DNA from: Lacihabitans sp. CCS-44
Lineage (GTDB): Bacteria; Bacteroidota; Bacteroidia; Cytophagales; Spirosomataceae
Assembly: GCF_024343735.1 (NCBI RefSeq)
Contig: NZ_RJUE01000001.1
Location: 124,001-188,000 of the forward strand
DNA length: 64,000 bases
Direction of reading: 5' to 3'
Below are positions 26,473-35,395 of this stretch, piece by piece. The translations under genes and the position numbers were made by a program. Under the pieces are notes generated by a model. The model worked only from the letters and a program-made list of their open reading frames with translations. It ran no database searches and was not told where the DNA came from. Within the stretch, counting starts at the first letter, position 1. Every line of letters starts with the position of its first letter.

Positions 26473-27225
26473 TCACCTAGCAAACTTCTCCAACTGATTT
26501 ACCAAAACTTCGAAATCGTTGGGGTATGGGGCGGTGGCTTCTATTACTTGACCGTCAAGATCGTGGAATTTGATAGTGTGGGCGTGTAGGGCCACTCTTT
26601 TCATCAATGGTAATTCTTCGGTGTCGTTTTTGAGGTTAAACTTTCTTTTGATGTCCGATAGAAAAACCATTTCGCCGCCATAAGTCGGGTCACAAACTAT
26701 TGGAGCTTTGAGACATTGCAAATGTACACGTATCTGGTGCATACGACCTGTGATAGGAATACACTTCACCAAAGTGTGTCGGGTGTATTTTCTTATAGTA
26801 AAAAATATCGTTTCAGCCGATTTCCCTTTTGTCTTGTCTATTCTTACTGCCGTGCCATCCTTCAGTGGTGCTATCGGCAAAAAGACTGAAATGGAGTCAA
26901 AATCATGCAAACCATTTACTACTGCATGGTATTCTTTCTGTACTTCACGGTGCTCAAACTGCATGGCGAGGTTTCGGTAAGCTTCAGGATTTTTAGCAAT
27001 CACCAAGGCTCCTGAAGTTTCTTTGTCTAGCCTATGGCAAAGTTGTACATCGCCGAAGGTTTCACGGGCAAGTTTGAGGATACTCATGGAGCGGTCGGCG
27101 GTGCGTTCGTCTAGCGAAGGTACAAATGGAGGTTTGTTGATAACCATGTAGTTATCATTTTCAAAAATCACCAAATCAGCGAAAATCAAATTTTTAGGTG
27201 CCTTTTTAAACCTACTTAAGTCCAT
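26473..27225 (-). CDS. RluA-family 23S rRNA/tRNA pseudouridine synthase
   Basis: A 250-residue pseudouridine synthase. The catalytic motif HRLDKETSGALV contains Asp67, and the second family block is GRMHQIRVHLQ with the following DPTYGG. There is no N-terminal S4 domain, so it is of the RluA/TruC-like short type. The modified position cannot be deduced. The ATG at 27225 is followed closely by the histidine kinase gene upstream (23 nt), which suggests one transcript with the two-component pair. The last 24 codons are duplicated at 25668, marking this 3' end as an integration or recombination point. Confidence 0.93.
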   Translation of the reverse strand: MDLSRFKKAPKNLIFADLVIFENDNYMVINKPPFVPSLDERTADRSMSILKLARETFGDVQLCHRLDKETSGALVIAKNPEAYRNLAMQFEHREVQKEYHAVVNGLHDFDSISVFLPIAPLKDGTAVRIDKTKGKSAETIFFTIRKYTRHTLVKCIPITGRMHQIRVHLQCLKAPIVCDPTYGGEMVFLSDIKRKFNLKNDTEELPLMKRVALHAHTIKFHDLDGQVIEATAPYPNDFEVLVNQLEKFAR

Positions 27226-27248
27226 CGTATCTTGTTTTGCGTTGCAAT

Positions 27249-28295
27249 TTACGCAATTTCCTTGGGTGGTTTGGCCAAATGAAAGGTAAATCTTGTGCCT
27301 TTGTCTATTTTGGAGGTCACGTTTATAGTAGAATCGTGTGCATTTAAGATATGTTTTACGATAGCCAAGCCCAAGCCCGTACCGCCCACTTCACGTGTTC
27401 TACTTTTATCGACTTTGTAAAAACGCTCAAAAATCCGAGGCAATTGTTCTTGCGGAATTCCGGGTCCGTTGTCCTCCACCACAATCTCTACTTTTTTATT
27501 TTCGGTGTTGAGTTCTACCAACACTTTGCCGTTGTCTCTGCCGTATTTTATGGCGTTGTCTATCAGATTTATCAATACTTGCGACAGGCGTTGTTTGTCC
27601 CCGTACACCCAGCATTCTCGGAGATCTTTGGGCTTGTAAACCAAGGTTGTGTTTCGCTTATTGGCCTTATTTTCAAGTTGTTCGAATATTTCTCTTATCA
27701 ATTCTAAAATATCAAAAGCACCAAATATCATTTTTATGTCGCCTGTTTCTACCTGTGAAAGCACCACCAAATCTCTCACCAAAATATCCAACCCGTCGAG
27801 ACTTTTGGCCGCTTTTTTTAAGAATCTTTCGGCTATTATGGGATCTTCCAATGCCCCATCGATAAGCGTATGCACAAATCCCTGAGCGGCAAAAATGGGT
27901 GTTTTGAGTTCATGAGAAACGTCTGCCAAAAATTCTCTTCTGAAAATCTCCATCCGTTTTAACTCGTCAATTTCTTCTTCTTTTTTGCTTACATAATTAG
28001 AGATTTCTCTGTTGAGTTTTTTGAGTGGATTTACACTTTTCAATAGTGTTTTTCTAGAAATATCAAAGTCTCTTATTTTGAGTTTTTGAATACTCGCATA
28101 AATCTGATTCACCTCCTTAAATACAAGCAAATCAATGATATAGAAAGTAAAAAAGAAGGTCGAGAAGAAACTGCCGATGGCCGCAATAAACAGCATGGCT
28201 AAATTTACCTCCGGCACAAAACTCAAGAAGCCAGTAGTGATACTAGAAACAAGTAGCGAAGTAAAAAGTGAAATCCATCTAGGCGATAAAAACAT
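27249..28295 (-). CDS. Sensor histidine kinase, PhoR-like
   Basis: A 348-residue sensor kinase. Two membrane helices (about 8-26 and 32-54) are joined by a very short loop, so there is almost no periplasmic sensor domain. A linker helix leads to the HisKA domain with EFLADVSHELKTP (phospho-acceptor His128), then the HATPase domain with the N box LINLIDNAIKYG, G1 DNGPGIP and G2 GGTGLGLAIV. This build is typical of the PhoR-type kinase of Bacteroidota that pairs with a PhoB-like regulator, present 57 nt upstream. Signals are probably sensed within the membrane or through accessory proteins; phosphate control is a plausible but unproven role. Confidence 0.92.
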   Translation of the reverse strand: MFLSPRWISLFTSLLVSSITTGFLSFVPEVNLAMLFIAAIGSFFSTFFFTFYIIDLLVFKEVNQIYASIQKLKIRDFDISRKTLLKSVNPLKKLNREISNYVSKKEEEIDELKRMEIFRREFLADVSHELKTPIFAAQGFVHTLIDGALEDPIIAERFLKKAAKSLDGLDILVRDLVVLSQVETGDIKMIFGAFDILELIREIFEQLENKANKRNTTLVYKPKDLRECWVYGDKQRLSQVLINLIDNAIKYGRDNGKVLVELNTENKKVEIVVEDNGPGIPQEQLPRIFERFYKVDKSRTREVGGTGLGLAIVKHILNAHDSTINVTSKIDKGTRFTFHLAKPPKEIA

Positions 28296-28352
28296 ACGAA
28301 ATCTTTAGCACAACGAAATTGAGGTTTAATAGGCTATAAAGCAAATATTCTC

Positions 28353-29036
28353 CTATTTATCTGTCTTAAACATATAGCCAACACCTTTGAGTGTACCTAT
28401 GTATTGGTCACCAATTTTCTCTCTCACTTTACGAATATGCACATCGATAGTTCGTTCAACCACGAAAATATCAGAGCCCCAAATTTTCTGAAGCAAGCTC
28501 TCGCGTGACTGCACTTTGTTTGGTACAGTGGCCAAATAATGTAGAATTTCGAATTCCTTTTTAGGCAAAACCACCACAGAACCATCCTCTTTAGTTACAG
28601 AATACGTCTCTTTGTTGATGATTAATCCAGCAATGCTCAAAACTCCATCATCGGTGCTTTTTTGAGTTTCCTTCCTAAAAAAGGCATTTATTCTACTTAA
28701 AAGTGCTCGTGGTTTTATCGGTTTGGTAAGATAGTCGTCCGCTCCAACCTCAAATGCAGCAACTTCTGAGTATTCTTCGGCACGTGCGGTGAGGTATAGT
28801 AAGTGTATGTGTTTTAGTTTTTCAGTGTTTTTGATGATTTTACCTGCTTCAATGCCATCCATGATGGGCATCATGATATCCATCAAAATCAAATCTGGCA
28901 TGAATTGCTTGGCTGCCTCTATTCCTTCGAGTCCATTTGTTGCAGATTTTACCTCATAACCTTCTTTTTCTAGATTATAAATCAATAGCTCAAGTATGTC
29001 TGCGTCGTCGTCAATGACAAGTACTTTTTTAGCCAT
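28353..29036 (-). CDS. OmpR/PhoB-family response regulator
   Basis: A 227-residue two-domain regulator. The receiver domain (1-120) has the acidic pocket VIDDDAD, the phospho-acceptor Asp53 in LILMDIMMP, and the conserved Thr and Lys in LLYLTARA and DDYLTKPIKP. The C-terminal winged helix (about 130-227) has VLPKKEFEILHYLA and the recognition-helix region VVERTIDVHIRKVREKIG. It is the first gene of the regulator-kinase-synthase transcript and has its own promoter box at 29074. DNA targets are unknown, although no nearby locus shows an obvious pho box. Confidence 0.94.
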   Translation of the reverse strand: MAKKVLVIDDDADILELLIYNLEKEGYEVKSATNGLEGIEAAKQFMPDLILMDIMMPIMDGIEAGKIIKNTEKLKHIHLLYLTARAEEYSEVAAFEVGADDYLTKPIKPRALLSRINAFFRKETQKSTDDGVLSIAGLIINKETYSVTKEDGSVVVLPKKEFEILHYLATVPNKVQSRESLLQKIWGSDIFVVERTIDVHIRKVREKIGDQYIGTLKGVGYMFKTDK

Positions 29037-29073
29037 ATTTATTTTTTGTTAAATGAACGTTAAAATTCTGGTA

Positions 29074-29081
29074 CAAAAGTA
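29074..29081 (-). promoter_or_regulatory. Putative -7 box of the two-component operon
   Basis: On the minus strand TACTTTTG matches TAnnTTTG exactly, 37 nt upstream of the response regulator start. No TTG at the expected -33 distance was found. Confidence 0.42.
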
Positions 29082-29114
29082 GGCTAACCGAAGCTGAGGT
29101 ATGTTAAGCCAGTG

Positions 29115-29942
29115 TTAAATTTCTATAGAATATATTTTACGTTGTTCGTTGGTAAATACAATTTTGGAATTGTTTTCAAATACCACTGCTTCAGTCTGGT
29201 TTTTACCAATTTTCACACATTTCAGAGGCTTTCTAAAGTTTACTTCGCCATTCTCTATGCCATAAATCATTAATTTACCGTAAGTTATCAGGGCATATTT
29301 GGTACCATCTGGGCTTATGTCTGCACCAGTCACCTGGGCTTTAAAGTACACTTGATCTTTGGGCGATGCTGAATATTCACCCGGTTTGTCGGGCAAAACG
29401 TAGAGTTTTGTAAGCTTTTTGCCTTTGTTCCAGCTTTTGGTAAAAAGATAAAGAGAATCGTTTTTCCAGAAAAATGCCTCACAGTCAAAAACTTTATTGG
29501 AAGAATCGGCTGGAGTTTGATCGGCATATTTGAACTTAATCTGCTCGACACCGTAATACCCTCTTTTATAAATAGTTAAATCGTTCCTGCTGTTTGAGTT
29601 ATTTCCAAAATCACCAATGTAAATATTGCCCTTGGTATCTTTTGCTAAATCTTCCCAATCTATATTTACCGTATTCGGCACATCCAGGGTATCGAACATC
29701 AAACCCTCGGCATTGACCATATACAGTTCCGGACTACCACCTGAGTCGTTATGTGTCCAATAATATCCATCTTGCCAAGCTTTGCTCAATCCCGAATTTT
29801 CACCAATACAAACTGGAAACTTCCCTGTTTTCTCTATTTTAGGTTTACTTTTTACAAAAAAAGCATTCTTTACCTCGAAGTTGCACGAGCAAGTAGCTGT
29901 TTTGAGGGCAAAGAGAAAAAGATATAGTTTGTATATAATCAT
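29115..29942 (-). CDS. Secreted propeller-like protein of unknown function
   Basis: A 275-residue exported protein. The N-terminus has a short hydrophobic leader ending ATCSC, so a lipoprotein or Sec signal is possible. The body has repeated strand patterns of a beta-propeller, with the segments SGLSKAW, YYWTHNDSGGSPELY, NIDWEDLAKD and GNIYIGDFGNN, which resemble a family of uncharacterised Bacteroidota proteins. The Asp/Glu-rich loops could bind calcium. Its start overlaps the maltokinase stop by 4 nt (ATGA at 29939-29942), so the two are translated from one message even though one product is cytoplasmic and the other exported. No catalytic motif is recognised. Confidence 0.72.
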   Translation of the reverse strand: MIIYKLYLFLFALKTATCSCNFEVKNAFFVKSKPKIEKTGKFPVCIGENSGLSKAWQDGYYWTHNDSGGSPELYMVNAEGLMFDTLDVPNTVNIDWEDLAKDTKGNIYIGDFGNNSNSRNDLTIYKRGYYGVEQIKFKYADQTPADSSNKVFDCEAFFWKNDSLYLFTKSWNKGKKLTKLYVLPDKPGEYSASPKDQVYFKAQVTGADISPDGTKYALITYGKLMIYGIENGEVNFRKPLKCVKIGKNQTEAVVFENNSKIVFTNEQRKIYSIEI

Positions 29943-31495
29943 CTTTTCAATTTTTCAATTTCTAAAATCACGTCTAAGATACCTTTTAAAGGAATTTTTA
30001 CCCAACCCGGACGATAATTTAATTCATAACCCAACTCATACACGGCTTTTTCAAGCAAATGAAATTGAAGCAAATAGTTGATTTCGTTGTTGTTTTTCAA
30101 AAGTGGGTGAAGTGGCCCAAAATAACCTAGGTATTCTTCCAAATAAGTATCTCTCATGAGTTTATACCATCTGTCGGTAGCTCGTTGGAGTACTTTCTCG
30201 TCCAATTCCATCGTCTCTGGGCTATTGAACAACTTGGCCGAAACCGCATAGTGGTAGGAACGAATCATACCTGCCACATCTTTTAGTGGTGAATGCTTCA
30301 CTTTTCTACTCGAAATAGTACTTTCTGGTTCTCCTTCAAAATCAATAATGACCAAATCTTCATCACAAACCAACACCTGTCCAAGGTGATAATCTCCATG
30401 AATTCTTGTTCGAAATGACTCAATTGGACGGGTAAGAATTTGATCCACAAAATCCAATATCAAGTCTTTGGCTTCCATAAACTTCCAAGCTAACACCTGA
30501 GAGGCTTCGTCGAGAGATAAATAATTATCTGTCAAAAGATTGTACCGATGTTCGAGCAAATCTTCTACTTTTTGGTGGATAAACCTTCGATACGGCCTAT
30601 CAAAATTATCAGCTCTAAAGCCTTCGTCGCCATGTATACTAAAAAGGGCGTCGTGCATTTCCGCCGTTCTCACACCCAAAAGAGCCACTTTATCAAAAAC
30701 ATTCTCCTTTACTTGAAAATTGCCATCGACAAAAGCAAACATAAATTCGTTGAGATAATCGCCCGTTTTAGACCAGTTGTCTTTTTCGTTGGAAATAACC
30801 TCCACCAATAAACCAAAAGTGATGTCACTCTCCAGTTTTCTTTCTAAAGTAACACTTCCGCAAAACCTCGGAATATTCTTAAAATCAGAGTTTTGTGTAA
30901 TAAACTGGACCATTTCCACTTCTGGATTGGTTTCACTGAAAAGTTTACGGTAAAGTTTAAAGAAGTATTTCTCCCCAAAAATAAAGGCCGTATTGCTAGA
31001 GTCTATGTCGGGAATTACACTTTCTGAGGCAGTTTTGTCTTCTAAGCCTTTTCCTTTCTCAAATTTAAGTAGATCATTGTCTATTTGCAAAGTGCCATTA
31101 TTAGCCACCACATTGTGAAAAATAGCCTCTCTAAAAGCCGTATCAAAAACCGCTTCAACCAAATAGCCTTCTTTATCTTCTAAAGTTGCTGGGCTTATAA
31201 TTGCCTTTTCTGGAAGTTCAATACTGCTTTTTTCGACAAAAGAAAGGGGAAACATATAAGTTTCGGCGTCTCCCTCAGGATATTTTACGGTAATGATGCT
31301 GAAGAAAAACTGCTTCTCTTCATCTGTCATTCTTACCACTTTGGTGATTTTCAGCCGCCAATTTTTTCGAGCTTTCCCCGCAAACCATCTGCATTTCACA
31401 AAGTAGTCGGGCAATAAATTGTCTTCTAAAACAGTGTGTACGTATTTGTCCTTTTCAAAACCTTCCCAGTCGAGTTGTAAAACAAATTTTGACAT
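29939..31495 (-). CDS. Maltokinase (Mak/Pep2-like)
   Basis: A 518-residue kinase of the aminoglycoside-phosphotransferase-like fold. The N-terminal cap contains CRWFAGKARKNWR (about 35-47), a hallmark of maltokinases and of the kinase domain fused to trehalose synthase. The catalytic loop RIHGDYHLGQVL has the base Asp368, and the metal site LVIIDFEGEP has Asp385. The nucleotide lysine is probably Lys180 in YFFKLYRK. It would phosphorylate maltose to maltose 1-phosphate, the substrate of GlgE. Neither treS nor glgE is in this window, so its partners must be elsewhere. It overlaps the next gene by 4 nt. Confidence 0.85.
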   Translation of the reverse strand: MSKFVLQLDWEGFEKDKYVHTVLEDNLLPDYFVKCRWFAGKARKNWRLKITKVVRMTDEEKQFFFSIITVKYPEGDAETYMFPLSFVEKSSIELPEKAIISPATLEDKEGYLVEAVFDTAFREAIFHNVVANNGTLQIDNDLLKFEKGKGLEDKTASESVIPDIDSSNTAFIFGEKYFFKLYRKLFSETNPEVEMVQFITQNSDFKNIPRFCGSVTLERKLESDITFGLLVEVISNEKDNWSKTGDYLNEFMFAFVDGNFQVKENVFDKVALLGVRTAEMHDALFSIHGDEGFRADNFDRPYRRFIHQKVEDLLEHRYNLLTDNYLSLDEASQVLAWKFMEAKDLILDFVDQILTRPIESFRTRIHGDYHLGQVLVCDEDLVIIDFEGEPESTISSRKVKHSPLKDVAGMIRSYHYAVSAKLFNSPETMELDEKVLQRATDRWYKLMRDTYLEEYLGYFGPLHPLLKNNNEINYLLQFHLLEKAVYELGYELNYRPGWVKIPLKGILDVILEIEKLKR

Positions 31496-31553
31496 AATTT
31501 TCGGTCAAGTATTTTTCAACAAATTAACATTTGAATTGAAAATAAAAAAGGAT

Positions 31554-33896
31554 TTATCTCAATTTCTCTTCGAAAAGTTTCAATATCCTTTTGTACTCGT
31601 CTGTCCAAGAACTCGGCTCTACAAACCCATGATCCTCAACAGGATACGAAGCAAGCTCCCATTTATCTTTTTTGAGTTCTATCAAACGCTGACTCAAACG
31701 CACAACATCCTGATAATGGACATTTACATCAACTACCCCATGACAAATCAAGAGGTTATTTTTAAGACCATTTGCAAAATAAATAGGCGAACTTTTGTGG
31801 TATGCAATGCTGTCGGTTTGAGGAGTATTCAGGATATTGGAAGTGTAACCATGATTATATGCCGCCCAGTCTGTTACTGGTCGAAGGGCTGCACCAGCCT
31901 TAAATACATCTGGTGCAGTAAATAGTCCCATAAGTGTAATAAAACCACCATAAGAGCCTCCATAGATTCCAATTTTCTTGGCATCCACTCCATAGTTTTT
32001 TACTAAATATTGAGCAGCGTCTACATGGTCAGATAAATCTTTTCCACCCATGTGTCTGTAAATGCCCGTTCTTACATCACGTCCATAACCTGCTGATGCT
32101 CTGTAGTCTATATCCAATACTGTATAACCTAAATCAGTCAAAAGGTTATGAAACATGTACTCTCTGAAATAACTACTCCACCATTTGTGGGCATTTTGCA
32201 AATATCCCGCTCCGTGGACAAATATTACTGCTGGTTTTGAACCTGCCTTTTTGCCCTTGACCGATGGTTCGTAAATTCTTCCGTAGATTTCTTGTCCATC
32301 AGCGGCTTTAAAAGTAATGATTTTAGGGTCTCTCCATGGATAAGCTTGAAAATCCGCTGTGAGTGAATTGGTGATTTTTTCGGCCACCGCTCCTACTTCA
32401 TTTTTTTGTAAATACAGTTCCCAAGGTTTGTTTGAATAGGAATATCTGATGGCCAGTAGCTTCTCATCAGGCGAAATAGTAACCTCATGTGCCCCGGTCA
32501 TTTCAGTAATTTTCGTAAGCTTTGTACCATCTACTGCCAAATGATAAAAATGCTGCTCTCCCGGATGAACCTGGTTGGTGGAAATGAAAAACTTGGTTTT
32601 ATCCGAAGACAAAGCTACTTTTTGCACCTCAAATTTACCAGAAGTAAGAGCAGTTTTGGTTTTTGAAGTCAAATCATATCTATAAAGATGAGCATATCCG
32701 GTTTCTTCAGATTGAAAATAAATGGTGTTTTCATCCAAAAAACCTAAGGTACTTGCAAAATTAGAAATACCAGGTCCGCCAATCCAAGCTTCATCTCTTT
32801 GATGGTCGAGACTTTGGACTTTTCCGTTTGTCAGATCCACTTTTACAATCCAACGGTCTTTGTGATCGACAGTTCTGGCTTCGGCGATTAAATTGGTACC
32901 CATTGGTGACCAAACGAAGTTAGAAAACTGAATCGACCTTCCTTTTGCTTTTGTAGCACTGTCGATTTTGGGATAATCCTTAAAATATTCTGGAAATTTC
33001 TCCAAACTAGGCAAACCTTTTGAAGAAATCTTGAAAACGGTGTCGGCTAAAGCATTGAATAAATAAGATTCTAAGGTTATTTGTGGTGAGCCTACTTTGT
33101 TTCTTCCTGGAATGTCCTCTGTGTATCCTGAAGTATTTACATAATTGGGTACTACAGTATTTTTTTGTGTCTTAGGTGTTTCTATCACACTATAAACCAA
33201 CACATTAAGACTTGAGCTTACTTGTAAACCTCCCAGTCTTTTGTCATCGAGATATATCTTTTTTAGTCCTTTTTTGGGTGGGTTGTTTTTCTTGGTCAGC
33301 GTCTCCTTATTTTTTCTTTCTTCCAGCACATCAAACAATTCCAGCTGATCTTTTTCTAACCAAATCTCCTCGTCGGTCTTTTTCTTTTCAGTTGCTTTTG
33401 AGCCAGCCTGGAAATCAGTCAGTTGTTTTACAAATCCATCATTAATGTTTTGGGTAAAATAGTTTTGTCCTTTTCTATAAACCACAGATTCGTCATCCAG
33501 AGAAAACTCTGCAGATGACTCTATATCAACAGTTTGTGTCAATTTTTTGATAAAGTTTGTATGTAAAAAATGAACGTACAAATCTCCTTCTTTGACAAAG
33601 ATTTTCTTGGAGCGGTCATTAGAATATGCACCAGCCAGAGAAAGGTTTTCACGTTGTTTTGAAGAAAGTTTTTCTGTTTTTTGATTTTGCAAATTATAGG
33701 TATAAAGCGAATCACCTAAGTTTTTCTCTGGATTCCAGTTGAAATAAATGTTTTTGCTGTCTTCTGACCATGAAATATTCGAAGGTGAGGTTCCAATCCA
33801 TTTAGGGTCTTGCATGATTTTGTCAACAGTGAGTTTCGACTGAGCAAATGCACCAAAAAAGCACAAGCTAAAAAGAGCCAATAGTTTGATTTTCAT
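31554..33896 (-). CDS. S9 family prolyl-type exopeptidase (DPP IV/acylaminoacyl peptidase-like)
   Basis: A 780-residue exported serine peptidase. The signal peptide ends GAFAQ (1-19). The N-terminal two-thirds is a beta-propeller, interrupted by a charged lysine-rich stretch near 165-215. The C-terminal alpha/beta hydrolase domain has the nucleophile in GIYGGSYGGF (Ser648), Asp723 in HGVVDVNVH and His756 in VEDHGF. The oxyanion region is VFVHGAGYLQN. It would cleave dipeptides or acyl amino acids from peptide N-termini in the periplasm. It lies 24 nt downstream of the cytochrome/FG-GAP lipoprotein gene and is probably cotranscribed with it, ending 58 nt from the maltokinase start. Confidence 0.93.
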   Translation of the reverse strand: MKIKLLALFSLCFFGAFAQSKLTVDKIMQDPKWIGTSPSNISWSEDSKNIYFNWNPEKNLGDSLYTYNLQNQKTEKLSSKQRENLSLAGAYSNDRSKKIFVKEGDLYVHFLHTNFIKKLTQTVDIESSAEFSLDDESVVYRKGQNYFTQNINDGFVKQLTDFQAGSKATEKKKTDEEIWLEKDQLELFDVLEERKNKETLTKKNNPPKKGLKKIYLDDKRLGGLQVSSSLNVLVYSVIETPKTQKNTVVPNYVNTSGYTEDIPGRNKVGSPQITLESYLFNALADTVFKISSKGLPSLEKFPEYFKDYPKIDSATKAKGRSIQFSNFVWSPMGTNLIAEARTVDHKDRWIVKVDLTNGKVQSLDHQRDEAWIGGPGISNFASTLGFLDENTIYFQSEETGYAHLYRYDLTSKTKTALTSGKFEVQKVALSSDKTKFFISTNQVHPGEQHFYHLAVDGTKLTKITEMTGAHEVTISPDEKLLAIRYSYSNKPWELYLQKNEVGAVAEKITNSLTADFQAYPWRDPKIITFKAADGQEIYGRIYEPSVKGKKAGSKPAVIFVHGAGYLQNAHKWWSSYFREYMFHNLLTDLGYTVLDIDYRASAGYGRDVRTGIYRHMGGKDLSDHVDAAQYLVKNYGVDAKKIGIYGGSYGGFITLMGLFTAPDVFKAGAALRPVTDWAAYNHGYTSNILNTPQTDSIAYHKSSPIYFANGLKNNLLICHGVVDVNVHYQDVVRLSQRLIELKKDKWELASYPVEDHGFVEPSSWTDEYKRILKLFEEKLR

Positions 33897-33920
33897 TTAT
33901 TTATAGGGTTTATGATGAAA

Positions 33921-35393
33921 TTATTTCTTTAAAAAATTTTCTAATATAATAACAGAACTGACTCCAGCTTTTTTTCGAAGATCTCGGTTAAAAGCACCTA
34001 AAACAATATCTTTATCGCCGTCATTGTCAAAATCTCCAGAGTCCATGGTCAGCCACTTATGGCTTGACACTTTCCTTTTTGAACTTACTTCAAAATTCAA
34101 ATTTCCCGTGCCTGCGAAATACAAAAACGCCTCATTTCTCTTTGTATCTGGAAAAAACGAAATAACGGCCAAATCGAAGTCTTTGTCATTGTCAAAATCT
34201 TCGGCCATTACTTTCGATGCACCATTAATTGGGTAAAAGTATTTTTCCGAGAACCCAGCCTTTCCATTGTTAAGATAAATACGAACACCATGAAAAGGTT
34301 TCTCAACAATACTCAAATCGGCATTATCTCCATTTGTATAGACAAAATCTAAGTCGCCATCAAAGTCCAAATCTTTGGCTTCGAAATAGCTAGAGCCAAA
34401 ATAAGGCGGAAAGCTGAGCAGTGGCTTCATATCGAATTCGCCATTTCCTGTGTTTTTGAATAAAACTATGGCTTCTCTGCCTTGGGTCATCAGAGCCAAA
34501 ATATCCTTTTTACCATCTCCGTCAAAATCCACATGATAAACAACTCTAGCACCAGGTTCATTTATTAAAACATTCTCTTTGAACGTTTTACCATCATACC
34601 AAGCCAAATTCCCAGCGATGTTTCCAAAATTGGCTATAATGAAATCTTCATAATTATCGCCGTTTAAGTCGGCCAAAACCATATTTACGGGTCTATGCAA
34701 TTTATCAATCAAAACCTTATTTCCTGCCATGAGCCTCCCTTCTGACAAATCCGATGGATTAAGAATTCCTACTTCCAAAGTAACTTTACCCAAATTCTTA
34801 TGGTATTTTAAATCTACTACGGGGCTTTTGGTAAGTACTGAATCTGTTAGTTTTTTATTCATTACAAATACATACAAGCCGCTTTTTGCTGATGTTCCAA
34901 CCGAAAGCTGTTTTTTTGTTGAATCAAACTGAGTTAATACAATCTCTTTAGCATCTATTTTTTGTTCTTTTAGTCCAAAGCCTAAAAGTTCTTTTGTTTT
35001 TAAAATCTGATTTTGATTTAAAGAATCTGGAGCATTATCACCATAATATTTCACAATTTTCTCCCAATCCTGCTTCGCCATAGCGGCATGGTCGGGATAT
35101 ATTCCAGTTTTGACAATAGCCATCATTTCGTCGTTGGAGTGACTCATGAGCTCTTGCATGTAATCGCCCATGCCCAACCTCAGAGCCATTTTGGGCAAAA
35201 CTCCACGCAACCAGATAGCCTTGGGCAAAGACTTCGGTTCAGGAAAAAGGTGACAACTTCCACAATGAATTTTAGCAAGTTCTTCTCCTGTAAGATTCGA
35301 CTCCTCCAGAACCGCCATTTCTGAAGAACTCTCTTTTTTACAAGAATATCCTATTACACAAACGAGCAATAAACCAATGGCAAAATACCTCAT
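33921..35393 (-). CDS. FG-GAP/VCBS repeat lipoprotein with c-type heme motif
   Basis: A 490-residue lipoprotein (lipobox VIGYSC, Cys18). Directly after it comes a small c-type cytochrome-like region with KIHCGSCHLF (CxxCH, Cys44, Cys47, His48) and, about 30-40 residues later, methionines (MALRLGM) that could provide the distal ligand. The rest (about 150-490) is FG-GAP/VCBS beta-propeller repeats with DxDxDG-type calcium loops such as DFDGDGKKD, DLDFDGDLD and DFDNDGDKD. The combination suggests a surface or periplasmic redox protein on a propeller scaffold. Its start codon is 2 nt after the stop of the giant UnbV-type gene, so expression is strongly coupled. Confidence 0.85.
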   Translation of the reverse strand: MRYFAIGLLLVCVIGYSCKKESSSEMAVLEESNLTGEELAKIHCGSCHLFPEPKSLPKAIWLRGVLPKMALRLGMGDYMQELMSHSNDEMMAIVKTGIYPDHAAMAKQDWEKIVKYYGDNAPDSLNQNQILKTKELLGFGLKEQKIDAKEIVLTQFDSTKKQLSVGTSAKSGLYVFVMNKKLTDSVLTKSPVVDLKYHKNLGKVTLEVGILNPSDLSEGRLMAGNKVLIDKLHRPVNMVLADLNGDNYEDFIIANFGNIAGNLAWYDGKTFKENVLINEPGARVVYHVDFDGDGKKDILALMTQGREAIVLFKNTGNGEFDMKPLLSFPPYFGSSYFEAKDLDFDGDLDFVYTNGDNADLSIVEKPFHGVRIYLNNGKAGFSEKYFYPINGASKVMAEDFDNDKDFDLAVISFFPDTKRNEAFLYFAGTGNLNFEVSSKRKVSSHKWLTMDSGDFDNDGDKDIVLGAFNRDLRKKAGVSSVIILENFLKK

Positions 35394-35395
35394 AA

